Assembly (NCBI RefSeq): GCF_902713425.1
Contig: NC_081217.1
Location: 11,235,585-11,299,584, forward strand
Origin: Acipenser ruthenus
Lineage: Eukaryota; Chordata; Actinopteri; Acipenseriformes; Acipenseridae
Direction: 5' to 3'
Length of the DNA: 64,000 nucleotides
Part shown: positions 47,095-59,945 of the stretch, piece after piece
How the letters are laid out: the number at the start of each line of letters is the position of its first letter
Position numbering within the stretch: position 1 is the stretch's first letter
The notes under the pieces: generated by a model
Told to the model about the DNA's origin: nothing
Seen by the model: only the letters and a program-made list of their open reading frames with translations
Database searches by the model: none
Program-made: the position numbers and the translations under genes

Positions 47095-47892
47095 GTCAAT
47101 GAGTCAGCCCTTAATAAACACTGTCCGTGTTCATTTCTGTGTATATGACATTGTCTATAACCAATATCTGTTATGTAAGCGTATTGGTATGAAACCAATC
47201 GCAATTAATGCGATCCGTGTTTTCAGTCAGTTTGATAGTTTTAATCAATCATCGAAAAAGCAGCAGTGCTTTGCAACTGTAGTTCATCTTTCTTACGTTT
47301 TGGTAAGACACCCACTCAGAACGTGTCCGCTTCCTCCAGCCCCCTAAGGAACACTGGAGCGGTCATCAATAACAGCGAGCAGTTGGTCAAAAACAACACT
47401 CGCTGTCTTCTTCACGCTCAAAAACGAACACTCTCACTCTTCCTCGTGGGTAGCGAGCCCAAACACTTTCAAAACGCATTTCGCTAGCAAATCACTATAG
47501 AAATGATCCCTGAAAGTATTGTTTTATGGGCAAGTGGCCGACCGTCTCCCTCCAACTCTGAGTGGCACCGGTAGCTGTGCCGGTGACAAATAAACAGGAG
47601 CACTTTCATATAATGCAATTGCTGTAGCCCAGTGAGTTGTTACAATAACATTTCAAACTCATTCCAGACTGCAGGCGGTTAAAAGCTTAATTGGGTTCAA
47701 TTTTTTGGTATGATTTAAAAAGTACGAGCCAGTTGCCTCATTTGCATTGCCTGCCTTCCTCCTTTGCACTGTGACGTCTATCAAACGTGTGCTTAAAATC
47801 TGATGAATACGATTCCCATTTGAACCGTAAATATTTTAATTATACGCATACAGTGTTCTGTTGGGCTCCGAGGGTGTTATCTAATAAAACAA

Positions 47893-47954
47893 CGTAATCG
47901 GTGAGCGCGTTCGGCTTAACCAAAACGTTGCTGTTTCAAGCCCACGCAGGGACG
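47893..47954 (+). pseudogene. tRNA-Asn relic, unit 13
   Basis: Same sequence as the relic at 3268-3329. Confidence 0.84.
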
Positions 47955-48715
47955 AGGCATTCTTTTTGTCAATCGCCTTTCTGTCAAGCCAGTAAACCTG
48001 TATATAATAAGAAACATTCAACAGCTCGGAAACACCATAATAGAATCCAATGCGTTTACAAATGTGTTTTGAAACTGTTCATTTTTCACCCAAATGCGGT
48101 TCTCAAAAATTGTTTTGCCTACATTTTTCTATTGCTATTATTATTTTTTCCAGAGTAAGACGAAAAAGCAAACATCCATGAAATAGGTAAACACTGCTAC
48201 AGCGCTTGAACTGTCTCAACAAACGTTCAGCTCTAAAACGTGTACATTGAAAGTCTATTAACATCTTTAACACAATCATGTGTGTTCCAATAGCGGCTAT
48301 TCCACATGGTGATCAATAAAGTGAATGCTGGCTTTGTTCACATATTAGCAAGACGTTTTCAGGATTCACGCATATTCTGAACAAGCACACTAGAATATGG
48401 TAATGAAAGGACAGGAAAATAACAGGTTTATTGGCTTTGGTCTTGTATCGTCACCCTGACTACTGTCAGGTAAGGAAGTGGCATTAATCAAAACGTAATT
48501 ATGTAAGGTTACCAATGCGCAAATACGAAGCATATTAAAACTTCTTCACAATCTTAAATCTTCCCACATGCATTTCAAACACTTACTGATAAGTACGGCC
48601 CTTTCCCAATGTAACTGCTTTGTTTGAACACCAAAGATGGCTTGGATATTTATGAAACCACGATACTATTGTTCCCACTTTCTTTAGAACTACCAAATGT
48701 GCGCTTCCCATGTCA

Positions 48716-48789
48716 GCCCTAGTGGCCTAATGGCTAAGGCCACTGGCCTCCTAAGCCAGGGATAGTGGGTTCGAGTCCCATCTGGGGTG
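48716..48789 (+). tRNA. tRNA-Arg-CCT: tRNA-Arg (CCT), unit 14
   Basis: No difference from the gene at 372-445. Confidence 0.92.
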
Positions 48790-49226
48790 GGGTTTTGTTA
48801 TAAAATCGAACATAATTGTGTTATGTTTTATTGGCATGTGATATTTTGTAGATCTTGTTATCTGCTAAGTCCGCTCACGCTAGCCACAACGTGCTTGAGT
48901 GCTGTGGCAGCAGCCATGAAGCAAGTCAGTTTTTCAGTTGAAATCAAGATCTACTTTGTTTTTTGTGTATGGGTGGTTTGAAAAGATCACTTAAATTGTT
49001 ACGTATTTTGAAATAAAGATGTATTCATTATTATGAACGTTGACAGAAAGGATATTGTATTTACATTTCCCACGTGTGCTTGCCTTGTATAAATCGATGG
49101 AGTTTCAACAAAGGCATTTGACTTCGGTTCATGTTAGCCTATACTGCCATCTGCAGCATTACCGCGGGTGTCTTTTACTTCTTTTGACAATAATATGGAT
49201 CATTTCACAGTCCAATGTAAGAACAT

Positions 49227-49308
49227 GTAGTCGTGGCCGAGTGGTTAAGGCGATGGACTAGAAATCCATTGGGGTTTCCCCGCGCAGGTTCGAATCCTGC
49301 CGACTACG
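49227..49308 (+). tRNA. tRNA-Ser-AGA: tRNA-Ser (AGA), unit 14
   Basis: No difference from the gene at 883-964. Confidence 0.97.
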
Positions 49309-49473
49309 TAAGCTTTCTTTTTAATTGTATGTGTTCATTCCTAATACATGTTTAAAGATGAGGAATTTGAAATATTACTGGTTCTACTTCATATCGCACC
49401 GGTTCATTTTGTTAAAGAATGTTCATTTTGGCACCATTCCAAATGCTGTGGTTTCTTTAAAGAAGAAAAGTCA

Positions 49474-49547
49474 TGGCCCGTACGGGGATCGAACCCGCGA
49501 CCTTGGCGTTATTAGCACCCCGCTCTAACCAACTGAGCTAACCGGCC
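49474..49547 (-). tRNA. tRNA-Ile-AAT: tRNA-Ile (AAT), unit 14, anticodon-stem variant
   Basis: A to C on the plus strand at 49520 makes residue 27 G instead of T. The outer anticodon-stem pair T27-A43 becomes a G-A mismatch. Otherwise like the gene at 1130-1203. Confidence 0.93.
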
Positions 49548-49835
49548 ACACACATGGAGCGCGTTAATAAAACCCGAGAAAAACAAGGCCTGCGGACATT
49601 ATGATTACCAAGATGTTATGTTAAACTCAACAATAACACATTCAAAGTATTGGAAAGGCATAATTAGAGGTCTCATCTTTATGAGGCAGTTTAGCAGTGT
49701 GAAGAAAGTGGCGAGGTGCGGGCTTGCGGTGACTTTCTCTCATTTAAAAAGCTGTGATTTGAATACTAAAAAGAAAAACATGTAAAATTACCAAGCATTC
49801 GGTGGACGTTTTAGAAATAAATTAACAAGAACTGT

Positions 49836-49917
49836 TGTCAGAAGTGGGGTTCGAGCCCACGCCTCCATGGAGACTGCGAACTGACCACAGCGCCTTAGAC
49901 CGCTCGGCCATCCTGAC
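49836..49917 (-). tRNA. tRNA-Leu-CAG: tRNA-Leu (CAG), T37 form, unit 14
   Basis: No difference from the gene at 1492-1573. Confidence 0.87.
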
Positions 49918-50338
49918 TTACACCGACGACTTTGCACAACGCTGCAGCACACTGCTGAACCTCCCATGTCTGACGCTGCAGTAAATCACCTGGCGTGTGC
50001 GTGTACTTGTTCTTTTTCTGTTTATATTAAGGAGGGCGACAGGTTTTGTCGCATTTTGTATGGAATCACAAGGACACTCCTCTTACTGAAAGAAAATATA
50101 CTGCAAACAGAGCGATCGCTTCACGGTTTGAATCAAAATCAGAACAGTCTGTTAGCAAATGAACTTCATCAAAAAACCACAAAGGCATTACATAAATGTT
50201 ACAGATATATTTCGTAGACAGAACAGTTGTAACATATTTGAGTACATTTCTAAACAATCTGCTAATAACAGACATAATCTCAAAGCGCTATAATTTATTT
50301 TCAGATCTTATGAAAGACAAGTATGGTTGCGCATTATA

Positions 50339-50813
50339 TCACAGAAAACAGGATAATCCTAGCGCTTCATTTAATCCCTCGGGTTGTACCATATGGAGAT
50401 AGAAGATCCATTTGGATTCACATTGTAATAGTTTTTGATCGAGATTATCACGTCCTCGAGCTTGAAATATTTTTTGTATGCTGCGGTATTTCAGATCTGA
50501 AATGGAATGTTTGGCATCTACGAAATGTCTAGCTAGTGGTGAATGGATATCTTTTCTCCTAATTGAACTTTTATGCTTGCTCATCAATGCGCAATCGTCA
50601 CTGTCTAGTAGTTTTACCAACATATTGCAAATGGCAAGGACAAAAAAACAAATAAATGACATGCGTTGAAGCACAGGTCATCACTTGTAAGACACTGTAC
50701 TCTTTTTTCGTTGTATGGCTTGTAAAACGCAAACGCATTATCACAGGCGGCACAATTACGACATGGAAAATAATCCAGTAGATTTGTCCAGTACACCTAG
50801 ATCTCTCGAACAT
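50339..50813 (-). mobile_element. Penelope-like fossil, unit 14
   Basis: Same broken fragment as at 1995-2469. Confidence 0.77.
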
Positions 50814-51611
50814 GTCAATGAGTCAGCCCTTAATAAACACTGTCCGTGTTCATTTCTGTGTATATGACATTGTCTATAACCAATATCTGTTATGTAAGCG
50901 TATTGGTATGAAACCAATCGCAATTAATGCGATCCGTGTTTTCAGTCAGTTTGATAGTTTTAATCAATCATCGAAAAAGCAGCAGTGCTTTGCGACTGTA
51001 GTTCATCTTTCTTACGTTTTGGTAAGACACCCACTCAGAACGTGTCCGCTTCCTCCAGCCCCCTAAGGAACACTGGAGCGGTCATCAATAACAGCGAGCA
51101 GTTGGTCAAAAACAACACTCGCTGTCTTCTTCACGCTCAAAAACGAACACTCTCACTCTTCCTCGTGGGTAGCGAGCCCAAACACTTTCAAAACGCATTT
51201 CGCTAGCAAATCACTATAGAAATGATCCCTGAAAGTATTGTTTTATGGGCAAGTGGCCGACCGTCTCCCTCCAACTCTGAGTGGCACCGGTAGCTGTGCC
51301 GGTGACAAATAAACAGGAGCACTTTCATATAATGCAATTGCTGTAGCCCAGTGAGTTGTTACAATAACATTTCAAACTCATTCCAGACTGCAGGCGGTTA
51401 AAAGCTTAATTGGGTTCAATTTTTTGGTATGATTTAAAAAGTACGAGCCAGTTGCCTCATTTGCATTGCCTGCCTTCCTCCTTTGCACTGTGACGTCTAT
51501 CAAATGTGTGCTTAAAATCTGATGAATACGATTCCCATTTGAACCGTAAATATTTTAATTATACGCATACAGTGTTCTGTTGGGCTCCGAGGGTGTTATC
51601 TAATAAAACAA

Positions 51612-51673
51612 CGTAATCGGTGAGCGCGTTCGGCTTAACCAAAACGTTGCTGTTTCAAGCCCACGCAGGGACG
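51612..51673 (+). pseudogene. tRNA-Asn relic, unit 14
   Basis: Same sequence as the relic at 3268-3329. Confidence 0.84.
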
Positions 51674-52434
51674 AGGCATTCTTTTTGTCAATCGCCTTTC
51701 TGTCAAGCCAGTAAACCTGTATATAATAAGAAACATTCAACAGCTCGGAAACACCATAATAGAATCCAATGCGTTTACAAATGTGTTTTGAAACTGTTCA
51801 TTTTTCACCCAAATGCGGTTCTCAAAAATTGTTTTGCCTACATTTTTCTATTGCTATTATTATTTTTTCCAGAGTAAGACGAAAAAGCAAACATCCATGA
51901 AATAGGTAAACACTGCTACAGCGCTTGAACTGTCTCAACAAACGTTCAGCTCTAAAACGTGTACATTGAAAGTCTATTAACATCTTTAACACAATCATGT
52001 GTGTTCCAATAGCGGCTATTCCACATGGTGATCAATAAAGTGAATGCTGGCTTTGTTCACATATTAGCAAGACGTTTTCAGGATTCACGCATATTCTGAA
52101 CAAGCACACTAGAATATGGTAATGAAAGGACAGGAAAATAACAGGTTTATTGGCTTTGGTCTTGTATCGTCACCCTGACTACTGTCAGGTAAGGAAGTGG
52201 CATTAATCAAAACGTAATTATGTAAGGTTACCAATGCGCAAATACGAAGCATATTAAAACTTCTTCACAATCTTAAATCTTCCCACATGCATTTCAAACA
52301 CTTACTGATAAGTACGGCCCTTTCCCAATGTAACTGCTTTGTTTGAACACCAAAGATGGCTTGGATATTTATGAAACCACGATACTATTGTTCCCACTTT
52401 CTTTAGAACTACCAAATGTGCGCTTCCCATGTCA

Positions 52435-52508
52435 GCCCTAATGGCCTAATGGCTAAGGCCACTGGCCTCCTAAGCCAGGGATAGTGGGTTCGAGTCCCAT
52501 CTGGGGTG
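52435..52508 (+). tRNA. tRNA-Arg-CCT: tRNA-Arg (CCT), unit 15, with acceptor-stem change
   Basis: Differs from the other 17 copies by G to A at 52441. This is position 7 of the tRNA and replaces the last acceptor-stem G-C pair with an A-C mismatch. With the extra base common to all copies, this is the weakest Arg gene here. Confidence 0.88.
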
Positions 52509-52944
52509 GGGTTTTGTTATAAAATCGAACATAATTGTGTTATGTTTTATTGGCATGTGATATTTTGTAGATCTTGTTATCTGCTAAGTCCGCTCACGCT
52601 AGCCACAACGTGCTTGAGTGCTGTGGCAGCAGCCATGAAGCAAGTCAGTTTTCAGTTGAAATCAAGATCTACTTTGTTTTTTGTGTATGGGTGGTTTGAA
52701 AAGATCACTTAAATTGTTACGTATTTTGAAATAAAGATGTATTCATTATTATGAACGTTGACAGAAAGGATATTGTATTTACATTTCCCACGTGTGCTTG
52801 CCTTGTATAAATCGATGGAGTTTCAACAAAGGCATTTGACTTCGGTTCATGTTAGCCTATACTGCCATCTGCAGCATTACCGCGGGTGTCTTTTACTTCT
52901 TTTGACAATAATATGGATCATTTCACAGTCCAATGTAAGAACAT

Positions 52945-53026
52945 GTAGTCGTGGCCGAGTGGTTAAGGCGATGGACTAGAAATCCATTGGGGTTTCCCCG
53001 CGCAGGTTCGAATCCTGCCGACTACG
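52945..53026 (+). tRNA. tRNA-Ser-AGA: tRNA-Ser (AGA), unit 15
   Basis: No difference from the gene at 883-964. It lies one base closer to tRNA-Arg because a T is missing from the spacer. Confidence 0.97.
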
Positions 53027-53191
53027 TAAGCTTTCTTTTTAATTGTATGTGTTCATTCCTAATACATGTTTAAAGATGAGGAATTTGAAATATTACTGGT
53101 TCTACTTCATATCGCACCGGTTCATTTTGTTAAAGAATGTTCATTTTGGCACCATTCCAAATGCTGTGGTTTCTTTAAAGAAGAAAAGTCA

Positions 53192-53265
53192 TGGCCCGTA
53201 CGGGGATCGAACCCGCGACCTTGGCGTTATTAGCACCACGCTCTAACCAACTGAGCTAACCGGCC
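53192..53265 (-). tRNA. tRNA-Ile-AAT: tRNA-Ile (AAT), unit 15
   Basis: No difference from the gene at 1130-1203. Confidence 0.97.
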
Positions 53266-53553
53266 ACACACATGGAGCGCGTTAATAAAACCCGAGAAAA
53301 ACAAGGCCTGCGGACATTATGATTACCAAGATGTTATGTTAAACTCAACAATAACACATTCAAAGTATTGGAAAGGCATAATTAGAGGTCTCATCTTTAT
53401 GAGGCAGTTTAGCAGTGTGAAGAAAGTGGCGAGGTGCGGGCTTGCGGTGACTTTCTCTCATTTAAAAAGCTGTGATTTGAATACTAAAAAGAAAAACATG
53501 TAAAATTACCAAGCATTCGGTGGACGTTTTAGAAATAAATTAACAAGAACTGT

Positions 53554-53635
53554 TGTCAGAAGTGGGGTTCGAGCCCACGCCTCCATGGAGACTGCGAACT
53601 GACCACAGCGCCTTAGACCGCTCGGCCATCCTGAC
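53554..53635 (-). tRNA. tRNA-Leu-CAG: tRNA-Leu (CAG), T37 form, unit 15
   Basis: No difference from the gene at 1492-1573. Confidence 0.87.
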
Positions 53636-54056
53636 TTACACCGACGACTTTGCACAACGCTGCAGCACACTGCTGAACCTCCCATGTCTGACGCTGCAGT
53701 AAATCACCTGGCGTGTGCGTGTACTTGTTCTTTTTCTGTTTATATTAAGGAGGGCGACAGGTTTTGTCGCATTTTGTATGGAATCACAAGGACACTCCTC
53801 TTACTGAAAGAAAATATACTGCAAACAGAGCGATCGCTTCACGGTTTGAATCAAAATCAGAACAGTCTGTTAGCAAATGAACTTCATCAAAAAACCACAA
53901 AGGCATTACATAAATGTTACAGATATATTTCGTAGACAGAACAGTTGTAACATATTTGAGTACATTTCTAAACAATCTGCTAATAACAGACATAATCTCA
54001 AAGCGCTATAATTTATTTTCAGATCTTATGAAAGACAAGTATGGTTGCGCATTATA

Positions 54057-54531
54057 TCACAGAAAACAGGATAATCCTAGCGCTTCATTTAATCCCTCGG
54101 GTTGTACCATATGGAGATAGAAGATCCATTTGGATTCACATTGTAATAGTTTTTGATCGAGATTATCACGTCCTCGAGCTTGAAATATTTTTTGTATGCT
54201 GCGGTATTTCAGATCTGAAATGGAATGTTTGGCATCTACGAAATGTCTAGCTAGTGGTGAATGGATATCTTTTCTCCTAATTGAACTTTTATGCTTGCTC
54301 ATCAATGCGCAATCGTCACTGTCTAGTAGTTTTACCAACATATTGCAAATGGCAAGGACAAAAAAACAAATAAATGACATGCGTTGAAGCACAGGTCATC
54401 ACTTGTAAGACACTGTACTCTTTTTTCGTTGTATGGCTTGTAAAACGCAAACGCATTATCACAGGCGGCACAATTACGACATGGAAAATAATCCAGTAGA
54501 TTTGTCCAGTACACCTAGATCTCTCGAACAT
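54057..54531 (-). mobile_element. Penelope-like fossil, unit 15
   Basis: Same broken fragment as at 1995-2469. Confidence 0.77.
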
Positions 54532-55329
54532 GTCAATGAGTCAGCCCTTAATAAACACTGTCCGTGTTCATTTCTGTGTATATGACATTGTCTATAACCA
54601 ATATCTGTTATGTAAGCGTATTGGTATGAAACCAATCGCAATTAATGCGATCCGTGTTTTCAGTCAGTTTGATAGTTTTAATCAATCATCGAAAAAGCAG
54701 CAGTGCTTTGCAACTGTAGTTCATCTTTCTTACGTTTTGGTAAGACACCCACTCAGAACGTGTCCGCTTCCTCCAGCCCCCTAAGGAACACTGGAGCGGT
54801 CATCAATAACAGCGAGCAGTTGGTCAAAAACAACACTCGCTGTCTTCTTCACGCTCAAAAACGAACACTCTCACTCTTCCTCGTGGGTAGCGAGCCCAAA
54901 CACTTTCAAAACGCATTTCGCTAGCAAATCACTATAGAAATGATCCCTGAAAGTATTGTTTTATGGGCAAGTGGCCGACCGTCTCCCTCCAACTCTGAGT
55001 GGCACCGGTAGCTGTGCCGGTGACAAATAAACAGGAGCACTTTCATATAATGCAATTGCTGTAGCCCAGTGAGTTGTTACAATAACATTTCAAACTCATT
55101 CCAGACTGCAGGCGGTTAAAAGCTTAATTGGGTTCAATTTTTTGGTATGATTTAAAAAGTACGAGCCAGTTGCCTCATTTGCATTGCCTGCCTTCCTCCT
55201 TTGCACTGTGACGTCTATCAAATGTGTGCTTAAAATCTGATGAATACGATTCCCATTTGAACCGTAAATATTTTAATTATACGCATACAGTGTTCTGTTG
55301 GGCTCCGAGGGTGTTATCTAATAAAACAA

Positions 55330-55391
55330 CGTAATCGGTGAGCGCGTTCGGCTTAACCAAAACGTTGCTGTTTCAAGCCCACGCAGGGACG
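55330..55391 (+). pseudogene. tRNA-Asn relic, unit 15
   Basis: Same sequence as the relic at 3268-3329. Confidence 0.84.
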
Positions 55392-56152
55392 AGGCATTCT
55401 TTTTGTCAATCGCCTTTCTGTCAAGCCAGTAAACCTGTATATAATAAGAAACATTCAACAGCTCGGAAACACCATAATAGAATCCAATGCGTTTACAAAT
55501 GTGTTTTGAAACTGTTCATTTTTCACCCAAATGCGGTTCTCAAAAATTGTTTTGCCTACATTTTTCTATTGCTATTATTATTTTTTCCAGAGTAAGACGA
55601 AAAAGCAAACATCCATGAAATAGGTAAACACTGCTACAGCGTTTGAACTGTCTCAACAAACGTTCAGCTCTAAAACGTGTACATTGAAAGTCTATTAACA
55701 TCTTTAACACAATCATGTGTGTTCCAATAGCGGCTATTCCACATGGTGATCAATAAAGTGAATGCTGGCTTTGTTCACATATTAGCAAGACGTTTTCAGG
55801 ATTCACGCATATTCTGAACAAGCACACTAGAATATGGTAATGAAAGGACAGGAAAATAACAGGTTTATTGGCTTTGGTCTTGTATCGTCACCCTGACTAC
55901 TGTCAGGTAAGGAAGTGGCATTAATCAAAACGTAATTATGTAAGGTTACCAATGCGCAAATACGAAGCATATTAAAACTTCTTCACAATCTTAAATCTTC
56001 CCACATGCATTTCAAACACTTACTGATAAGTACGGCCCTTTCCCAATGTAACTGCTTTGTTTGAACACCAAAGATGGCTTGGATATTTATGAAACCACGA
56101 TACTATTGTTCCCACTTTCTTTAGAACTACCAAATGTGCGCTTCCCATGTCA

Positions 56153-56226
56153 GCCCTAGTGGCCTAATGGCTAAGGCCACTGGCCTCCTAAGCCAGGGAT
56201 AGTGGGTTCGAGTCCCATCTGGGGTG
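56153..56226 (+). tRNA. tRNA-Arg-CCT: tRNA-Arg (CCT), unit 16
   Basis: No difference from the gene at 372-445. Confidence 0.92.
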
Positions 56227-56663
56227 GGGTTTTGTTATAAAATCGAACATAATTGTGTTATGTTTTATTGGCATGTGATATTTTGTAGATCTTGTTATCT
56301 GCTAAGTCCGCTCACGCTAGCCACAACGTGCTTGAGTGCTGTGGCAGCAGCCATGAAGCAAGTCAGTTTTTCAGTTGAAATCAAGATCTACTTTGTTTTT
56401 TGTGTATGGGTGGTTTGAAAAGATCACTTAAATTGTTACGTATTTTGAAATAAAGATGTATTCATTATTATGAACGTTGACAGAAAGGATATTGTATTTA
56501 CATTTCCCACGTGTGCTTGCCTTGTATAAATCGATGGAGTTTCAACAAAGGCATTTGACTTCGGTTCATGTTAGCCTATACTGCCATCTGCAGCATTACC
56601 GCGGGTGTCTTTTACTTCTTTTGACAATAATATGGATCATTTCACAGTCCAATGTAAGAACAT

Positions 56664-56745
56664 GTAGTCGTGGCCGAGTGGTTAAGGCGATGGACTAGAA
56701 ATCCATTGGGGTTTCCCCGCGCAGGTTCGAATCCTGCCGACTACG
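56664..56745 (+). tRNA. tRNA-Ser-AGA: tRNA-Ser (AGA), unit 16
   Basis: No difference from the gene at 883-964. Confidence 0.97.
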
Positions 56746-56910
56746 TAAGCTTTCTTTTTAATTGTATGTGTTCATTCCTAATACATGTTTAAAGATGAGG
56801 AATTTGAAATATTACTGGTTCTACTTCATATCGCACCGGTTCATTTTGTTAAAGAATGTTCATTTTGGCACCATTCCAAATGCTGTGGTTTCTTTAAAGA
56901 AGAAAAGTCA

Positions 56911-56984
56911 TGGCCCGTACGGGGATCGAACCCGCGACCTTGGCGTTATTAGCACCACGCTCTAACCAACTGAGCTAACCGGCC
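56911..56984 (-). tRNA. tRNA-Ile-AAT: tRNA-Ile (AAT), unit 16
   Basis: No difference from the gene at 1130-1203. Confidence 0.97.
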
Positions 56985-57272
56985 ACACACATGGAGCGCG
57001 TTAATAAAACCCGAGAAAAACAAGGCCTGTGGACATTATGATTACCAAGATGTTATGTTAAACTCAACAATAACACATTCAAAGTATTGGAAAGGCATAA
57101 TTAGAGGTCTCATCTTTATGAGGCAGTTTAGCAGTGTGAAGAAAGTGGCGAGGTGCGGGCTTGCGGTGACTTTCTCTCATTTAAAAAGCTGTGATTTGAA
57201 TACTAAAAAGAAAAACATGTAAAATTACCAAGCATTCGGTGGACGTTTTAGAAATAAATTAACAAGAACTGT

Positions 57273-57354
57273 TGTCAGAAGTGGGGTTCGAGCCCACGCC
57301 TCCATGGAGACTGCGAACTGACCACAGCGCCTTAGACCGCTCGGCCATCCTGAC
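57273..57354 (-). tRNA. tRNA-Leu-CAG: tRNA-Leu (CAG), T37 form, unit 16
   Basis: No difference from the gene at 1492-1573. Confidence 0.87.
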
Positions 57355-57775
57355 TTACACCGACGACTTTGCACAACGCTGCAGCACACTGCTGAACCTC
57401 CCATGTCTGACGCTGCAGTAAATCACCTGGCGTGTGCGTGTACTTGTTCTTTTTCTGTTTATATTAAGGAGGGCGACAGGTTTTGTCGCATTTTGTATGG
57501 AATCACAAGGACACTCCTCTTACTGAAAGAAAATATACTGCAAACAGAGCGATCGCTTCACGGTTTGAATCAAAATCAGAACAGTCTGTTAGCAAATGAA
57601 CTTCATCAAAAAACCACAAAGGCATTACATAAATGTTACAGATATATTTCGTAGACAGAACAGTTGTAACATATTTGAGTACATTTCTAAACAATCTGCT
57701 AATAACAGACATAATCTCAAAGCGCTATAATTTATTTTCAGATCTTATGAAAGACAAGTATGGTTGCGCATTATA

Positions 57776-58250
57776 TCACAGAAAACAGGATAATCCTAGC
57801 GCTTCATTTAATCCCTCGGGTTGTACCATATGGAGATAGAAGATCCATTTGGATTCACATTGTAATAGTTTTTGATCGAGATTATCACGTCCTCGAGCTT
57901 GAAATATTTTTTGTATGCTGCGGTATTTCAGATCTGAAATGGAATGTTTGGCATCTACGAAATGTCTAGCTAGTGGTGAATGGATATCTTTTCTCCTAAT
58001 TGAACTTTTATGCTTGCTCATCAATGCGCAATCGTCACTGTCTAGTAGTTTTACCAACATATTGCAAATGGCAAGGACAAAAAAACAAATAAATGACATG
58101 CGTTGAAGCACAGGTCATCACTTGTAAGACACTGTACTCTTTTTTCGTTGTATGGCTTGTAAAACGCAAACGCATTATCACAGGCGGCACAATTACGACA
58201 TGGAAAATAATCCAGTAGATTTGTCCAGTACACCTAGATCTCTCGAACAT
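57776..58250 (-). mobile_element. Penelope-like fossil, unit 16
   Basis: Same broken fragment as at 1995-2469. Confidence 0.77.
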
Positions 58251-59048
58251 GTCAATGAGTCAGCCCTTAATAAACACTGTCCGTGTTCATTTCTGTGTAT
58301 ATGACATTGTCTATAACCAATATCTGTTATGTAAGCGTATTGGTATGAAACCAATCGCAATTAATGCGATCCGTGTTTTCAGTCAGTTTGATAGTTTTAA
58401 TCAATCATCGAAAAAGCAGCAGTGCTTTGCAACTGTAGTTCATCTTTCTTACGTTTTGGTAAGACACCCACTCAGAACGTGTCCGCTTCCTCCAGCCCCC
58501 TAAGGAACACTGGAGCGGTCATCAATAACAGCGAGCAGTTGGTCAAAAACAACACTCGCTGTCTTCTTCACGCTCAAAAACGAACACTCTCACTCTTCCT
58601 CGTGGGTAGCGAGCCCAAACACTTTCAAAACGCATTTCGCTAGCAAATCACTATAGAAATGATCCCTGAAAGTATTGTTTTATGGGCAAGTGGCCGACCG
58701 TCTCCCTCCAACTCTGAGTGGCACCGGTAGCTGTGCCGGTGACAAATAAACAGGAGCACTTTCATATAATGCAATTGCTGTAGCCCAGTGAGTTGTTACA
58801 ATAACATTTCAAACTCATTCCAGACTGCAGGCGGTTAAAAGCTTAATTGGGTTCAATTTTTTGGTATGATTTAAAAAGTACGAGCCAGTTGCCTCATTTG
58901 CATTGCCTGCCTTCCTCCTTTGCACTGTGACGTCTATCAAACGTGTGCTTAAAATCTGATGAATACGATTCCCATTTGAACCGTAAATATTTTAATTATA
59001 CGCATACAGTGTTCTGTTGGGCTCCGAGGGTGTTATCTAATAAAACAA

Positions 59049-59110
59049 CGTAATCGGTGAGCGCGTTCGGCTTAACCAAAACGTTGCTGTTTCAAGCCCA
59101 CGCAGGGACG
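59049..59110 (+). pseudogene. tRNA-Asn relic, unit 16
   Basis: Same sequence as the relic at 3268-3329. Confidence 0.84.
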
Positions 59111-59871
59111 AGGCATTCTTTTTGTCAATCGCCTTTCTGTCAAGCCAGTAAACCTGTATATAATAAGAAACATTCAACAGCTCGGAAACACCATAATAGA
59201 ATCCAATGCGTTTACAAATGTGTTTTGAAACTGTTCATTTTTCACCCAAATGCGGTTCTCAAAAATTGTTTTGCCTACATTTTTCTATTGCTATTATTAT
59301 TTTTTCCAGAGTAAGACGAAAAAGCAAACATCCATGAAATAGGTAAACACTGCTACAGCGCTTGAACTGTCTCAACAAACGTTCAGCTCTAAAACGTGTA
59401 CATTGAAAGTCTATTAACATCTTTAACACAATCATGTGTGTTCCAATAGCGGCTATTCCACATGGTGATCAATAAAGTGAATGCTGGCTTTGTTCACATA
59501 TTAGCAAGACGTTTTCAGGATTCACGCATATTCTGAACAAGCACACTAGAATATGGTAATGAAAGGACAGGAAAATAACAGGTTTATTGGCTTTGGTCTT
59601 GTATCGTCACCCTGACTACTGTCAGGTAAGGAAGTGGCATTAATCAAAACGTAATTATGTAAGGTTACCAATGCGCAAATACGAAGCATATTAAAACTTC
59701 TTCACAATCTTAAATCTTCCCACATGCATTTCAAACACTTACTGATAAGTACGGCCCTTTCCCAATGTAACTGCTTTGTTTGAACACCAAAGATGGCTTG
59801 GATATTTATGAAACCACGATACTATTGTTCCCACTTTCTTTAGAACTACCAAATGTGCGCTTCCCATGTCA

Positions 59872-59945
59872 GCCCTAGTGGCCTAATGGCTAAGGCCACT
59901 GGCCTCCTAAGCCAGGGATAGTGGGTTCGAGTCCCATCTGGGGTG
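59872..59945 (+). tRNA. tRNA-Arg-CCT: tRNA-Arg (CCT), unit 17
   Basis: No difference from the gene at 372-445. Confidence 0.92.

Larger units (their letters stand above)
44626..48344. repeat. Repeat unit 13
   Basis: Type A between Ser and Ile but with the T37 tRNA-Leu, a recombinant combination shared only with unit 1. Carries C at 47786. Confidence 0.97.
48345..52063. repeat. Repeat unit 14
   Basis: Type B with the T37 tRNA-Leu. Private changes: A to C at 49520 in tRNA-Ile and A to G at 50994 in the distal spacer. Confidence 0.97.
52064..55781. repeat. Repeat unit 15 (3718 bp)
   Basis: Type B with the T37 tRNA-Leu. Private G to A at 52441 in tRNA-Arg and loss of one T from a T-run near 52651. 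Carries T at 55642, shared with units 8 and 11. Confidence 0.97.
55782..59500. repeat. Repeat unit 16
   Basis: Type B with the T37 tRNA-Leu. Carries T at 57030 (shared with units 9 and 12) and C at 58942 (shared with units 12, 13 and 17). Confidence 0.97.
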
